NCBI GenBank assembly: GCA_017455845.1
Contig: JAFSYY010000117.1
Coordinates: 1 to 55,701, forward strand
From: Prevotella sp.
GTDB taxonomy: Bacteria; Bacteroidota; Bacteroidia; Bacteroidales; Bacteroidaceae
Length of the DNA stretch: 55,701 bases
Direction of reading: 5' to 3'
In this document: positions 24,252 to 32,682 of the stretch, piece by piece
Position numbering within the stretch: position 1 is the stretch's first letter
How the letters are laid out: each line of letters opens with the position of its first letter
The notes under the pieces: model-generated
Seen by the model: only the letters and a program-made list of their open reading frames with translations
Database searches by the model: none
What the model was told of the DNA's origin: nothing
Translations under genes and position numbers: made by a program

Positions 24252-24326
24252 TGGTAGTCGATAGGGGAATCGAACCCCTATGCCAAGATTGAGAATCTTG
24301 TATCCTAACCATTAGATGAATCGACC
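24252..24326 (-). tRNA. tRNA-Glu (anticodon CUC), CCA encoded
   Basis: Cloverleaf is complete: acceptor GGTCGAT/ATCGACT (first pair G-U), anticodon stem CAAGA/TCTTG with loop TTCTCAA giving CTC, T-loop GGTTCGATT. The discriminator A is followed by a genome-encoded CCA at 24254-24252. The 72-nt body is identical to the copy at 24375-24446. Confidence 0.93.
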
Positions 24327-24374
24327 TAATAGAGTCTTTAATTGAAGAATATCTGATTTATATCCAGACTTCAG

Positions 24375-24446
24375 TAGTCGATAGGGGAATCGAACCCCTA
24401 TGCCAAGATTGAGAATCTTGTATCCTAACCATTAGATGAATCGACC
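24375..24446 (-). tRNA. tRNA-Glu (anticodon CUC), second copy, no encoded CCA
   Basis: Identical in all 72 body positions to the copy at 24255-24326. Here the discriminator A is followed by CTG, so CCA must be added after transcription. Confidence 0.92.
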
Positions 24447-24452
24447 GGAGTG

Positions 24453-24539
24453 CGGAAGCTGGGGGATTCGAACCCCCGGTACGGGAACCCGTACGGCAGT
24501 TTAGCAAACTGCTGGTTTCAGCCACTCACCCAAACTTCC
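24453..24539 (-). tRNA. tRNA-Ser (anticodon GCU)
   Basis: Acceptor GGAAGTT/AGCTTCC, anticodon loop TTTGCTAAA giving GCT, and a long variable arm (CGTACGGGTTCCCGTACG) as expected for serine. CCA is not encoded. First gene of the three-tRNA unit; 6 nt separate it from the following tRNA-Glu. Confidence 0.92.
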
Positions 24540-24590
24540 TCGTATAACCAAAAAAGGCGTCCGAAAAGCATTCTCGCTCAAATGCGGGTG

Positions 24591-24622
24591 CAAAGGTAAG
24601 TGTTTTTTTTCATTCCTGCAAA
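24591..24622 (-). promoter_or_regulatory. promoter of the tRNA operon
   Basis: On the minus strand TTTG (24622-24619), 20 bases, TACCTTTG (24598-24591), about 52 nt before tRNA-Ser. Confidence 0.75.
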
Positions 24623-24767
24623 TATTTGAGCATATTTTTTTTGAAAAATATTACAAGATCACAAAAATCTTTGCTTTGTGGTTACGCATTCCCTTAACTT
24701 ACGGAAGTTGAACAAGTATAAAAAAGGACAAGGGGGGAGTGAAAAGTGCAAAGAAATGTTATAACTC

Positions 24768-24798
24768 TTTGGCAGGTCAGAAATTCTTAGTACTTTTG
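24768..24798 (+). promoter_or_regulatory. ftsY promoter
   Basis: TTTG (24768-24771), 19 bases, TACTTTTG (24791-24798), 23 nt before the ftsY ATG. Between the divergent tRNA promoter and this one lies a small palindrome-like sequence at 24693-24712 (CTTAACTT...AAGTTGAA), related to the element at 41530-41549. Confidence 0.7.
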
Positions 24799-24821
24799 CA
24801 CTCTGTAATACGTATTCGAAT

Positions 24822-25784
24822 ATGGGATTGTTTGATTTTTTTAGTAAGAAGAAGAAAGAAGAGACGCTGGACAAAGGCCTGGAGAAGACCAAGACATCGG
24901 TGTTCAGTAAGTTGACACGCGCCATTGCTGGTAAGTCGAAGGTCGATGACGACGTGCTCGACAACCTGGAGGAGGTGCTGATAACCAGTGATGTGGGTGT
25001 TGACACGACGCTGAAAATTATTGACCGCATCGAAAAGCGCGTGGCCAAGGACAAATATGTCTCTACCAGCGAGTTGAACAATATCCTGCGCGAAGAGATC
25101 TCTGCCCTGCTAGCCGAGAACAACAGCGACGACAACGACCAGTGGGACCTGCCTACCGACCATAAGCCCTACGTCATACTGGTGGTGGGTGTCAACGGCG
25201 TGGGCAAGACCACGACGATAGGCAAACTGGCCTGGCAGTTCAAGCAGGCCGGCAAGAAGGTGTGCCTGGGCGCTGCCGATACGTTCCGTGCCGCCGCCGT
25301 GGAGCAACTGTGCATCTGGGGCGAGCGCGTGGGCGTGCCCGTGGTGAAGCAGCAGATGGGCAGCGATCCTGCCAGCGTGGCCTACGACACGCTGCAGAGC
25401 GCCAAGGCCAACGATATGGACGTGGTGATTATCGATACTGCAGGCCGCCTGCACAACAAGGTAGGCCTGATGAACGAACTGAAGAAGATCAAGGACGTGA
25501 TGAAGAAGGTGCTGCCCGAGGCTCCCGACGAGGTGATGCTGGTGCTCGACGGCTCCACCGGTCAGAACGCCTTCGAGCAGGCCAAGCAGTTTGCTGCCGT
25601 CACAAAGGTGACAAGCCTTGCCATCACCAAACTCGACGGCACGGCGAAGGGCGGCGTGGTCATCGGCATATCAGACCAGTTGAAGGTGCCCGTGAAGTAC
25701 ATCGGACTGGGCGAGGGCATGGAAGACCTGCAACTGTTTAACAAACAAGAATTTGTAGATTCGCTTTTTTCAAACCAGAAATGA
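24822..25784 (+). CDS. ftsY: signal recognition particle receptor
   Basis: 320 residues. A short charged N-terminus (MGLFDFFSKKKKEE) replaces the long acidic A domain of enterobacteria, as is common in Bacteroidetes. The NG domain is complete: a four-helix N part, then GVNGVGKTTTIGKLA (P loop), AADTFRAAAVEQL, DTAGRLHNK, and TKLDGTAKGG. It docks ribosomes carrying SRP to the membrane using GTP. Its stop overlaps the rimO start by 4 nt (ATGA), so the two are translated together. Confidence 0.95.
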   Translation: MGLFDFFSKKKKEETLDKGLEKTKTSVFSKLTRAIAGKSKVDDDVLDNLEEVLITSDVGVDTTLKIIDRIEKRVAKDKYVSTSELNNILREEISALLAENNSDDNDQWDLPTDHKPYVILVVGVNGVGKTTTIGKLAWQFKQAGKKVCLGAADTFRAAAVEQLCIWGERVGVPVVKQQMGSDPASVAYDTLQSAKANDMDVVIIDTAGRLHNKVGLMNELKKIKDVMKKVLPEAPDEVMLVLDGSTGQNAFEQAKQFAAVTKVTSLAITKLDGTAKGGVVIGISDQLKVPVKYIGLGEGMEDLQLFNKQEFVDSLFSNQK

Positions 25785-27097
25785 CCGTTGATTTCATATC
25801 ACTCGGATGCTCGAAGAACCTCGTTGACAGCGAGGTTCTCATGGGGCTTTTCGAGGCTCATGGCTACAAGGTGACCCACGACAGCCCCGACCCGCAGGGC
25901 GAGGTGGTGGTGGTGAACACCTGTGGCTTTATTGCCGACGCCAAGGAGGAGAGTATCAACACCATTCTGGAACAGGTGGCACGCAAGAACGAGGGACTGG
26001 TGGAGCGCATCTATGTGATGGGATGCCTCTCAGAGCGCTACCTGGCCGACCTGGAGGCCGAAATCCCCGAGGTGGACGGCTGGTATGGGAAGTTCAACTA
26101 TCGTCAGTTGCTGTTCGATCTCAGCGCAGCCCATTCCTCATTTCTCACTCCTCATGTCTCATTTGCTCGCCACTTGACCACCCCACCCCACTACGCCTAC
26201 ATCAAGATCAGCGAAGGCTGCGACCGCCACTGTGCCTACTGCGCCATACCGCTGATTACAGGCCATCACCAAAGCCGTAGAATGGAGGAAATACTCGACG
26301 AGGTGCGCGATCTGGTGAGCAAGGGTGTCAAGGAGTTTCAGATTATCGCTCAGGAGTTAACCTATTACGGCATAGACCTTTATGGCGAACAGCGCATAGC
26401 AGAACTTATTGAGCGCATGGCCGACATAGAGGGCGTCAGGTGGATACGGCTGCACTACGCCTACCCTACCCACTTCCCTTGGGACCTGCTGCGCGTAATG
26501 CGAGAGAAGCCCAACGTTTGCCGCTATATGGACATCGCCCTGCAGCACATCAGCGACCGCATGCTCAGCCAAATGCGGCGCAACACCAGCAAGGCAGAAA
26601 CGATGGCACTCATTGAGCGCATGCGCCGCGAGGTGCCAGGCATCCATCTGCGCACCACGCTGATGGTAGGCTTCCCCGGCGAGACGGAAGAGGACTTCCA
26701 GGAACTGCTCGACTTCGTGAGGTGGGCACGCTTCGAGCGCATGGGTGCCTTTGCCTATAGCGAGGAAGAAGGCACCTACTCGGCAGAACACTACGAGGAC
26801 GACGTGCCCGTGGACGTGAAGCAGCGGCGACTGGACAAGTTGATGCGCGTGCAGCAGAACATCAGTGCCGAGATAGAGGCTGCAAAGGTGGGACAGACGC
26901 TGCCCATCATCATCGACCGCATAGAGGGCGACTACTATGTAGGGCGCACGGAGTTCTGCTCGCCCGAGGTTGACCCCGAGGTGCTGATTCCAATTGAAAA
27001 TGAAGAATTGGAAATTGAAATCGGGGAGATATACCAGGTGAAGATAACCGACTCGGAAGAGTTTGATCTCTACGGGGAAGTGAACTGTGAACTGTGA
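25781..27097 (+). CDS. rimO: ribosomal protein S12 methylthiotransferase
   Basis: 438 residues. N-terminal UPF0004 domain with SLGCSKNLVDSE, NTCGFI and MGCLSERY (three cluster Cys), the radical-SAM motif CDRHCAYCAIP, GQ/IIAQELTYYG and a C-terminal TRAM domain. It methylthiolates an aspartate of ribosomal protein S12, using two 4Fe-4S clusters. Two stretches look repeat-derived: AAHSSFLTPHVSFARH (from TCCTCATTTCTCACTCCTC, 26136-26165) just before the radical-SAM domain, and IENEELEIEI in the TRAM domain (26990-27030). Neither touches a catalytic residue. The stop codon lies in a GTGAACT repeat. Confidence 0.93.
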   Translation: MTVDFISLGCSKNLVDSEVLMGLFEAHGYKVTHDSPDPQGEVVVVNTCGFIADAKEESINTILEQVARKNEGLVERIYVMGCLSERYLADLEAEIPEVDGWYGKFNYRQLLFDLSAAHSSFLTPHVSFARHLTTPPHYAYIKISEGCDRHCAYCAIPLITGHHQSRRMEEILDEVRDLVSKGVKEFQIIAQELTYYGIDLYGEQRIAELIERMADIEGVRWIRLHYAYPTHFPWDLLRVMREKPNVCRYMDIALQHISDRMLSQMRRNTSKAETMALIERMRREVPGIHLRTTLMVGFPGETEEDFQELLDFVRWARFERMGAFAYSEEEGTYSAEHYEDDVPVDVKQRRLDKLMRVQQNISAEIEAAKVGQTLPIIIDRIEGDYYVGRTEFCSPEVDPEVLIPIENEELEIEIGEIYQVKITDSEEFDLYGEVNCEL

Positions 27098-27112
27098 ATT
27101 GTGAACTGATTC
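27078..27112 (+). repeat. GTGAACT/GTGAATT tandem repeat at the rimO end
   Basis: Four copies of a 7-8-nt word overlap the last rimO codons and stop, and fill the gap to the HU-like gene. The same word, inverted (AATTCAC), is inside queA at 38156-38192. Confidence 0.75.
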
Positions 27113-27114
27113 AG

Positions 27115-27402
27115 ATGAATAACAAGGAATTTATAAACATACTGGCAGAACGTACCGACATGAAGACAGCCGATGCACAGCATACCGTCGATGTGTTGGT
27201 GACGGTGCTCGGCGACTGCTTCATGGAGGGCGACAGCGTGCAACTGGCCAACTTCGGCGCCTTTGAGGTGAAGAAGAAACTCGAACGCATCATGGTGAAC
27301 CCAACAACGGGACAGCGCATGCTGGTGCCACCCAAACTGGTGCTGGCTTTCAAGCCTAACCTTGCTTGGAAAGACAAAATAAAGAAAGGAGGAGCAGCAT
27401 AG
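27115..27402 (+). CDS. HU/IHF-like DNA-binding protein
   Basis: 95 residues, the size of HU. From ATG 27115 (MNNKEFINILAERTDMKT) it has the two-helix dimer base, ANFGAFEVKKK and the DNA-wrapping arm with the conserved NPTTG motif before the final helix. A GTG at 27094 would extend it by seven residues made of repeat, so I reject it. It probably acts as an architectural DNA-binding protein. It directly precedes, with no gap, a second HU-type gene fused to envelope domains, and both could heterodimerise. Confidence 0.85.
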   Translation: MNNKEFINILAERTDMKTADAQHTVDVLVTVLGDCFMEGDSVQLANFGAFEVKKKLERIMVNPTTGQRMLVPPKLVLAFKPNLAWKDKIKKGGAA

Positions 27403-28506
27403 ATGGCAAAAGTCAATATGAGCGAACTGGCCGAGATGCTGTCAACCAGGTGTCAACTCAACAAGCGCGAGGCACAGCAGTTTATGACGGCGGTCGTAGA
27501 GACCATACAGGAAGGCATCAACAACGACAAGATGATAAAGATCAAGGGCCTTGGCACTTTCAAGGTCATTGGCGTTGACGCTCGCGAAAGCGTGAACGTG
27601 AATACAGGCGAACGTGTCACCATCAACGGGCATCAGAAACTCTCCTTTACACCCGACAACGCCATGAAGGAACTGGTGAACAAGCCATTCTCGCAGTTTG
27701 AGACCGTGATACTCAATGACGGCGTGCAATTTGACGATGTGGAACCTGGAACACAAGAAAACGAGAATACAGAAATAACAGAACCAACAGAAGAAAACGT
27801 AATGCCGGAAACACAGGAATCATCTGACCTACCTGAGATGCCGGAGACCTCTGACACCCCAGACCTACCTGAGATGCCGGATACCTCTGAGACTCAGGAT
27901 GACCTTGACGAGCCGGAGACCTCTGACACTCAGGATGACCTTGACGAGCCGGAGACACCAAGCCATTCCTATTGGTGGGCATGGCTGTTGCTGGCATTGG
28001 CAGCCTGCGTCATCAGTTTTGCCGGCGGCTATCTACTGGGACGTAAGATAGACCGAAGCAGCAAGGCTGAATACACAGAAAATACCATTGTACAGACGGA
28101 TTCCCTGACAAAGGCTGGGCCTGTAGTGGATAAAACGGCAACAGACACATTGCATGCCGACACGCCGAAGGCAGCAACAGCCGAAACAAAAGAGCCTGAG
28201 GTCAAAGAGCCTGCCACGAAATTGCCTGCCGTCAAGGAGCAGGAGCCCGTATGGGAGAAATACGAGGCAATGGACGGTCGTGTGCGGACAGGAGCCTATT
28301 ATATCGTTGGCGACGACTATACGGTGAAGGCCAGGAGCAACGACAGCATGAAGCGCATAGCCAAGCGTACGCTGGGCGACGGCATGGAATGCTATATCGA
28401 GGTGTACAACAACCTCACGGCAGCATCGCCGCTGAAAGAGGGCCAGAGCATCAAGATACCCAAACTGGAACTGAAAAAGAAACTAAAAAAGAATACAAAC
28501 AAATAA
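27403..28506 (+). CDS. HU-like domain fused to a membrane anchor and LysM-like domain
   Basis: 367 residues with an unusual order. Residues 1-95 are HU-like (GLGTFKVIGVDARESVNVNTGERV, the Thr/Gly arm). Residues 115-185 are acidic with repeats of P-E-M-P-[ED]-T-S and TQDDLDEPETSD. A single membrane span lies about 190-212 (WAWLLLALAACVISFAGGYLLG). A Thr/Lys/Glu/Pro linker follows, then a C-terminal LysM-like domain (about 300-362: YTVKARSNDSMKRIAKRTLGD ... LKEGQSIKIPKL). By topology the HU part is cytoplasmic and the LysM part faces the periplasm, where LysM binds peptidoglycan. That would tether DNA to the cell wall. The function is inference; domain calls are from sequence pattern. Confidence 0.75.
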   Translation: MAKVNMSELAEMLSTRCQLNKREAQQFMTAVVETIQEGINNDKMIKIKGLGTFKVIGVDARESVNVNTGERVTINGHQKLSFTPDNAMKELVNKPFSQFETVILNDGVQFDDVEPGTQENENTEITEPTEENVMPETQESSDLPEMPETSDTPDLPEMPDTSETQDDLDEPETSDTQDDLDEPETPSHSYWWAWLLLALAACVISFAGGYLLGRKIDRSSKAEYTENTIVQTDSLTKAGPVVDKTATDTLHADTPKAATAETKEPEVKEPATKLPAVKEQEPVWEKYEAMDGRVRTGAYYIVGDDYTVKARSNDSMKRIAKRTLGDGMECYIEVYNNLTAASPLKEGQSIKIPKLELKKKLKKNTNK

Positions 28507-28517
28507 ACAACAGAAAA

Positions 28518-29513
28518 ATGGCAGAAAACATTGACATCCGCGAACTGAACATGCGGATAGAACAGCAAAGCGCATTCGTCACAAACCTGGTGACGGGTAT
28601 GGACAAGGTTATTGTAGGCCAGAAACATCTGGTAGATTCACTGTTGATAGGACTTTTGAGCGACGGCAACATCCTGCTGGAAGGTGTGCCTGGACTGGCC
28701 AAGACGCTGGCCATCAAGACATTGTCGCAACTCATCGATGCCAAATACAGCCGCATACAGTTCACCCCCGACCTGCTCCCCGCCGACGTGACGGGTACGA
28801 TGATCTATTCACAGAAGGACGAGAAATTCCTGGTGAAGAAAGGGCCCGTGTTTGCTAACTTCGTACTGGCCGACGAGATCAACCGCGCTCCGGCCAAGGT
28901 GCAGAGCGCACTGCTCGAAGCCATGCAGGAGAAGCAGGTAACTATTGGCAGCGAGACCTTCGACCTGCCCAGCCCCTTCCTCGTGATGGCTACGCAGAAC
29001 CCCATTGAGCAGGAAGGCACCTATCCGCTCCCTGAGGCCCAGATGGACCGCTTCATGCTGAAAGTGGTCATCGGCTATCCCACGCTGGAGGAGGAGAAGC
29101 AGATTATCCGCGAGAACATTGCCGGCAGCCTGCCGCAGGTGAGACCCGTCACCACGTCGCAGGAGATCATGAAGGCCCGCGAGGTAGTGCGCGAGGTGTA
29201 TATCGACGAGAAGATAGAGCAGTATATCGCCGACATCGTCTTTGCCACACGCTATCCCGACCGCTACGGCCTGAAGGACATGAAGGACATGATCTCGTTT
29301 GGCGGTTCGCCGCGTGCATCCATCAACCTGGCCAAGGCCGCCCGCGCATACGCCTTCATCAAGCGTCGCGGCTATGTGGTGCCGGAGGATGTGCGTGCCA
29401 TCGCCCACGATGTGCTGCGCCACCGCATTGGCCTGACCTACGAGGCCGAGGCCAGCAACATCACCAGCGAGGAGATTGTCAGTAAGATTATTAATAAGGT
29501 GGAGGTGCCTTAA
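28518..29513 (+). CDS. MoxR-family AAA+ ATPase of the Bat operon
   Basis: 331 residues from ATG 28518; the upstream open frame overlaps the previous gene and has no support. Walker A GVPGLAKT, Walker B VLADEINRAP, sensor-1 ATQNPIEQEGTYPLPEAQMDRF: all MoxR hallmarks. MoxR ATPases act with DUF58 and von Willebrand factor A proteins, which follow directly, as chaperone-like activators. First gene of the aerotolerance cluster. Confidence 0.92.
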   Translation: MAENIDIRELNMRIEQQSAFVTNLVTGMDKVIVGQKHLVDSLLIGLLSDGNILLEGVPGLAKTLAIKTLSQLIDAKYSRIQFTPDLLPADVTGTMIYSQKDEKFLVKKGPVFANFVLADEINRAPAKVQSALLEAMQEKQVTIGSETFDLPSPFLVMATQNPIEQEGTYPLPEAQMDRFMLKVVIGYPTLEEEKQIIRENIAGSLPQVRPVTTSQEIMKAREVVREVYIDEKIEQYIADIVFATRYPDRYGLKDMKDMISFGGSPRASINLAKAARAYAFIKRRGYVVPEDVRAIAHDVLRHRIGLTYEAEASNITSEEIVSKIINKVEVP

Positions 29514-29514
29514 A

Positions 29515-29600
29515 GCCCCCCTTTCGCCCCCCGAGGGGGCAATATAGATTCTACAATGAATAGCAAAACCATAGAAGCCCCATCGGGGGCAGTAGGGGGG
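29515..29600. repeat. G/C-rich palindromic elements at the DUF58 start
   Basis: GCCCCC (29518 area) and GAGGGGGC form a hairpin in the 42-nt gap after moxR. A second copy-like sequence (GCCCCATCGGGGGC, then a G8 run) lies inside the first codons of the next gene and gives its odd N-terminus EAPSGAVGGGT. Confidence 0.6.
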
Positions 29601-30467
29601 GGCACGGCTGAGATTATCAAGAAAGTCAGGAAGATTGAGATCAAAGCCAGAGGCTTGAGCAGCAACGTCTTCGCAGGTCAGTATCACTCAGCCTTCAAGG
29701 GGCGCGGCATGGCCTTCTCTGAGGTGCGCGAGTACCAATATGGCGACGATGTGCGCGACATTGACTGGAACGTTACCGCCCGCTTCAACAAGCCCTACGT
29801 CAAGGTGTTTGAGGAGGAGCGCGAACTCACCGTGATGCTCGTCATCGACGTCAGCGGATCGCTCGAGTTCGGCACCCAGAAGCAACTGAAGCGCGACATG
29901 GTGACGGAGATAGCCGCCACGCTGGCCTTCTCGGCCATCCAGAACAACGATAAAATCGGTGTCATCTTCTTCTCTGACAAGATAGAAAAGTATATCCCGC
30001 CCAAGAAAGGCCGCAAGCACATACTCTACATCATACGTGAGATGCTCGACTTCCATGCCGACAGCAGGCACACCGACCTGGCACAGGCCGTAGAGTTTCT
30101 CACGGGCGTGAGCAAGCGCAAATGTACGGCTTTCCTCTTGAGTGACTTCTACGTGCGCCAGAACTTCATGCAGCAACTCACCATTGCCAACCGCAAGCAC
30201 GACGTGGTGGCCATTCAGGTGTACGACAAGCGAGCCTGCAACCTGCCTGACGTAGGACTGATGAAGGTGGTGGATGCCGAGACAGGACATGAGCAGTATG
30301 TTGACACGGGCAGCAAAAGGCTGCGCGATGCCTATCACCGCTACTGGCTGAAGCGTCAGGCCGACCTTCAGGAAACATTTGCCAAGAGCAACGTTGACAG
30401 CGTCAGCATAGCCACTGACGAGGACTACGTAAAATCGTTGATGGGACTGTTTAAACAGAGAGGATGA
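29556..30467 (+). CDS. DUF58 domain protein of the Bat operon
   Basis: 303 residues. Typical DUF58: SEVREYQYGDDVRDIDWNVTARF, then a von Willebrand-like strand LVIDVSGSLEFG and RKHILYIIREML. Predicted cytoplasmic partner of MoxR and the BatA/B membrane proteins. The first 17 residues, from ATG 29556, are encoded by a G/C-rich repeat; the conserved protein begins about IIKKVRKIEIKARG, so the original start may have been near there. Confidence 0.88.
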   Translation: MNSKTIEAPSGAVGGGTAEIIKKVRKIEIKARGLSSNVFAGQYHSAFKGRGMAFSEVREYQYGDDVRDIDWNVTARFNKPYVKVFEEERELTVMLVIDVSGSLEFGTQKQLKRDMVTEIAATLAFSAIQNNDKIGVIFFSDKIEKYIPPKKGRKHILYIIREMLDFHADSRHTDLAQAVEFLTGVSKRKCTAFLLSDFYVRQNFMQQLTIANRKHDVVAIQVYDKRACNLPDVGLMKVVDAETGHEQYVDTGSKRLRDAYHRYWLKRQADLQETFAKSNVDSVSIATDEDYVKSLMGLFKQRG

Positions 30468-30510
30468 AGAAGATTGAAAATTGAAGATTGAAGATTAAAG
30501 ATTGAAGATG
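30465..30510 (+). repeat. TTGAAGA/TTGAAAA repeat after the DUF58 gene
   Basis: Five to six imperfect 7/8-nt copies fill the gap between DUF58 and the next gene up to its ATG. Same words as 4455-4524. Confidence 0.75.
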
Positions 30511-31623
30511 ATGATTATAAATGCTATGATTGGAGACTTGAGACGAAGATGGTGTATTGTGGTTCTGTTGCTACAATCGTCATTTTTCAATTTTCAATCT
30601 TCAATCTGTTTGGCGCAGGTCAAGGTGGAATCGGAACTGAGCAGCGTGGAGATGCTTGTGGGGCAGCAGGTGCAACTCACAGTGAGTGCCACAGCCGATG
30701 CCGATGCCAACGTGGAGTTTCCACAACAGGGACAGTTGCCCGCAGGCGTGGAGTTTCTGGGGGCTGTTGAAATGCCCGACGAGAAAGCCGACGACGGCAT
30801 GGTGCGACGCATGCGTGGCTATGTGCTCACATCGTTTGACGACACTCTGTACTACCTGCCGCCCTTGACAGTTAAAGTGAACGGTAAGGAATATCAGACC
30901 AACCAACTGGCACTGAAGGTGTTGACGGTAGATGTGGACACTACCGACTACGAGAAATACTTCGGCCCGAAGGATGTGCAGGACAACCCCTTCGACTGGG
31001 AACTTGACGACTGGGCGATGCCTTTCTGGCTCAGCGTATTGCTACTGGTGCTTATGGCCGTTGGCTATTATCTCTATATCCGTCTGCGCGACAACAAACC
31101 CGTCATCGCCCGCATACGCATCGTGAAACGTCTGCTGCCACACCAGAAAGCCATGAAGGCCATCGAGGAGATCAAGGCCGAGAAGATGGTGACGGCAGAA
31201 GACCCGAAGGAATACTACACACGCTTGACCGACACGCTGCGTAAGTATATTGAGGAGCGCTATGGTTTCAGCGCTATGGAGATGACAAGCAGCGAGATTA
31301 TCGACCAACTGATGAAGAAGGGCGACCAGGAGTCGCTCAGCGAACTCAGGCAGTTGTTCCTCACCGCCGACCTGGTGAAGTTTGCCAAGTATTCCACCCT
31401 TATCAACGAGAATGATGCCAATCTGGTGAGTGCCGTCGATTTTATCAACCGTACAAAGATCGAGGTGCCCGTCAGCAACGAGCCAGAGAAACCCCAACTC
31501 ACGGCCGAGGAGCAGCGCACGCAGAAGAGCCGCATGATGCTGAAGACGGCTATCGGCGTGATTTGCGGTATCAGCGTCGTGTTGTTCGGCTATATTGCAT
31601 ATTGTGTCTATGAGTTACTGTAA
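30508..31623 (+). CDS. BatD-like single-pass exported protein of the aerotolerance operon
   Basis: 371 residues from ATG 30508. The signal sequence is odd: CIVVLLLQ is followed by SSFFNFQSSI, encoded by an inverted TTCAATT/TTCAATC repeat (30584-30607), then CLAQ|VKVES. The exported part (about 40-160) is beta-rich, like a short BatD (VGQQVQLTVSATADADANVEFP). One membrane span about 172-192 (FWLSVLLLVLMAVGYYLYI), then a helical cytoplasmic part (200-340) and a second hydrophobic segment at the C-terminus. It sits between DUF58 and BatA, as in Bacteroides, and is taken to be part of the complex. Confidence 0.7.
   Translation: MMIINAMIGDLRRRWCIVVLLLQSSFFNFQSSICLAQVKVESELSSVEMLVGQQVQLTVSATADADANVEFPQQGQLPAGVEFLGAVEMPDEKADDGMVRRMRGYVLTSFDDTLYYLPPLTVKVNGKEYQTNQLALKVLTVDVDTTDYEKYFGPKDVQDNPFDWELDDWAMPFWLSVLLLVLMAVGYYLYIRLRDNKPVIARIRIVKRLLPHQKAMKAIEEIKAEKMVTAEDPKEYYTRLTDTLRKYIEERYGFSAMEMTSSEIIDQLMKKGDQESLSELRQLFLTADLVKFAKYSTLINENDANLVSAVDFINRTKIEVPVSNEPEKPQLTAEEQRTQKSRMMLKTAIGVICGISVVLFGYIAYCVYELL
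30584..30607 (-). repeat. repeat copy inside a signal peptide
   Basis: Three copies of TTCAATT/TTCAATC, the inverse of the junction repeat at 30465-30510, lie within the signal-peptide codons. Array and inverted array are 74 nt apart and could pair in the mRNA around the start codon. Confidence 0.7.
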
Positions 31624-31635
31624 AAACATAGAGTG

Positions 31636-32652
31636 ATGGAATTTGCGAATAAAGAATACCTGCTTCTGCTATTGCTCATCATACCTTATATAATATGGTA
31701 TGTGATGTTCAGGAAGAAAACCGAGCCAACCATCCAGATGGCCGACACCAATGCGTTTAAGTTTGCACCGCGCAGTTGGAAGGTGACCCTCATGCCCCTG
31801 CAGATGCTGCTACGCATCCTGGCGTTTACCATGCTGGTCGTGGTGTTGGCACGTCCGCAGACCCATGATGCGATTCAGAACGAGAATATCGAGGGCATTG
31901 ACATCATGCTGGCTATGGACGTTTCAACATCGATGTTGGCCGAGGACTTGAGAGACGATGCCCGGAAGATACAAAACCGTATTGAGGCGGCAAAAGTGGT
32001 GGCCGCAGAGTTTATTGCCGGCAGGCCTAACGACAATATCGGCCTTACCATCTTTGCCGGCGAGGCCTTCACACAATGCCCTATGACCATCGACCATGTG
32101 TCGCTGCTCTCGCTGCTCCATAATGTGAGGACTGACATTGCCGCCAGGGGACTCATAGAGGACGGTACAGCCATCGGCATGGGACTGGCCAATGCCGTGA
32201 GCCGACTGAAAGACTCCAAAGCCAAGAGCAAAGTCGTGATATTGCTGACCGACGGTAGCAATAACCGTGGCGACATCTCGCCTATGACAGCGGCCGAGAT
32301 AGCCCAGAGCCTGGGCGTGCGCGTCTATACCATCGGCGTAGGCACCAACGGCACCGCCCGCTATCCGCTTACGGTGGGAGGCAGTGTGCAGTATATCAAT
32401 ATGCCGGTAGAGATAGACACCAAGACTCTAACCGACATTGCCAATACCACCCATGGCAAGTTCTATAGGGCAAGAAATGCCGAGGAACTGCGTGAGATCT
32501 ATCAAGAGATAGACAAACTGGAAAAGTCGAAGATTGAGGTGCAGCGTTTCAGCCGCCGCTACGAAGACTATCAGAAATATGCCCTGATAGCCTTGTGCGC
32601 CCTGCTGTTGGAGGTGCTGCTGAGAATAACCGTGTTTAGAAAAATACCTTAA
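31636..32652 (+). CDS. batA: BatA, von Willebrand factor A membrane protein
   Basis: 338 residues from ATG 31636 (a GTG lies three bases earlier). Membrane spans at about 8-24 and 57-75, a VWA domain with the metal-site motif DVSTSM (DxSxS) and a later Thr/Asp (LTDGSNNRGD), and a C-terminal span (about 312-332). Matches BatA of the Bacteroides aerotolerance operon, needed for tolerance of air in B. fragilis. Immediately upstream of BatB, which has the same plan. Confidence 0.9.
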   Translation: MEFANKEYLLLLLLIIPYIIWYVMFRKKTEPTIQMADTNAFKFAPRSWKVTLMPLQMLLRILAFTMLVVVLARPQTHDAIQNENIEGIDIMLAMDVSTSMLAEDLRDDARKIQNRIEAAKVVAAEFIAGRPNDNIGLTIFAGEAFTQCPMTIDHVSLLSLLHNVRTDIAARGLIEDGTAIGMGLANAVSRLKDSKAKSKVVILLTDGSNNRGDISPMTAAEIAQSLGVRVYTIGVGTNGTARYPLTVGGSVQYINMPVEIDTKTLTDIANTTHGKFYRARNAEELREIYQEIDKLEKSKIEVQRFSRRYEDYQKYALIALCALLLEVLLRITVFRKIP

Positions 32653-32682
32653 AAGGTAAAAGGTAAAAGGTTAAAGATAAAG

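Noticed and set aside
27094-27114. GTG start for the HU-like protein
   Set aside because: The additional residues come from the GTGAACT repeat; ATG 27115 starts at the conserved HU N-terminus.
28251-28517. Earlier start of the MoxR gene
   Set aside because: This part is the LysM-coding region of the previous gene in another frame.
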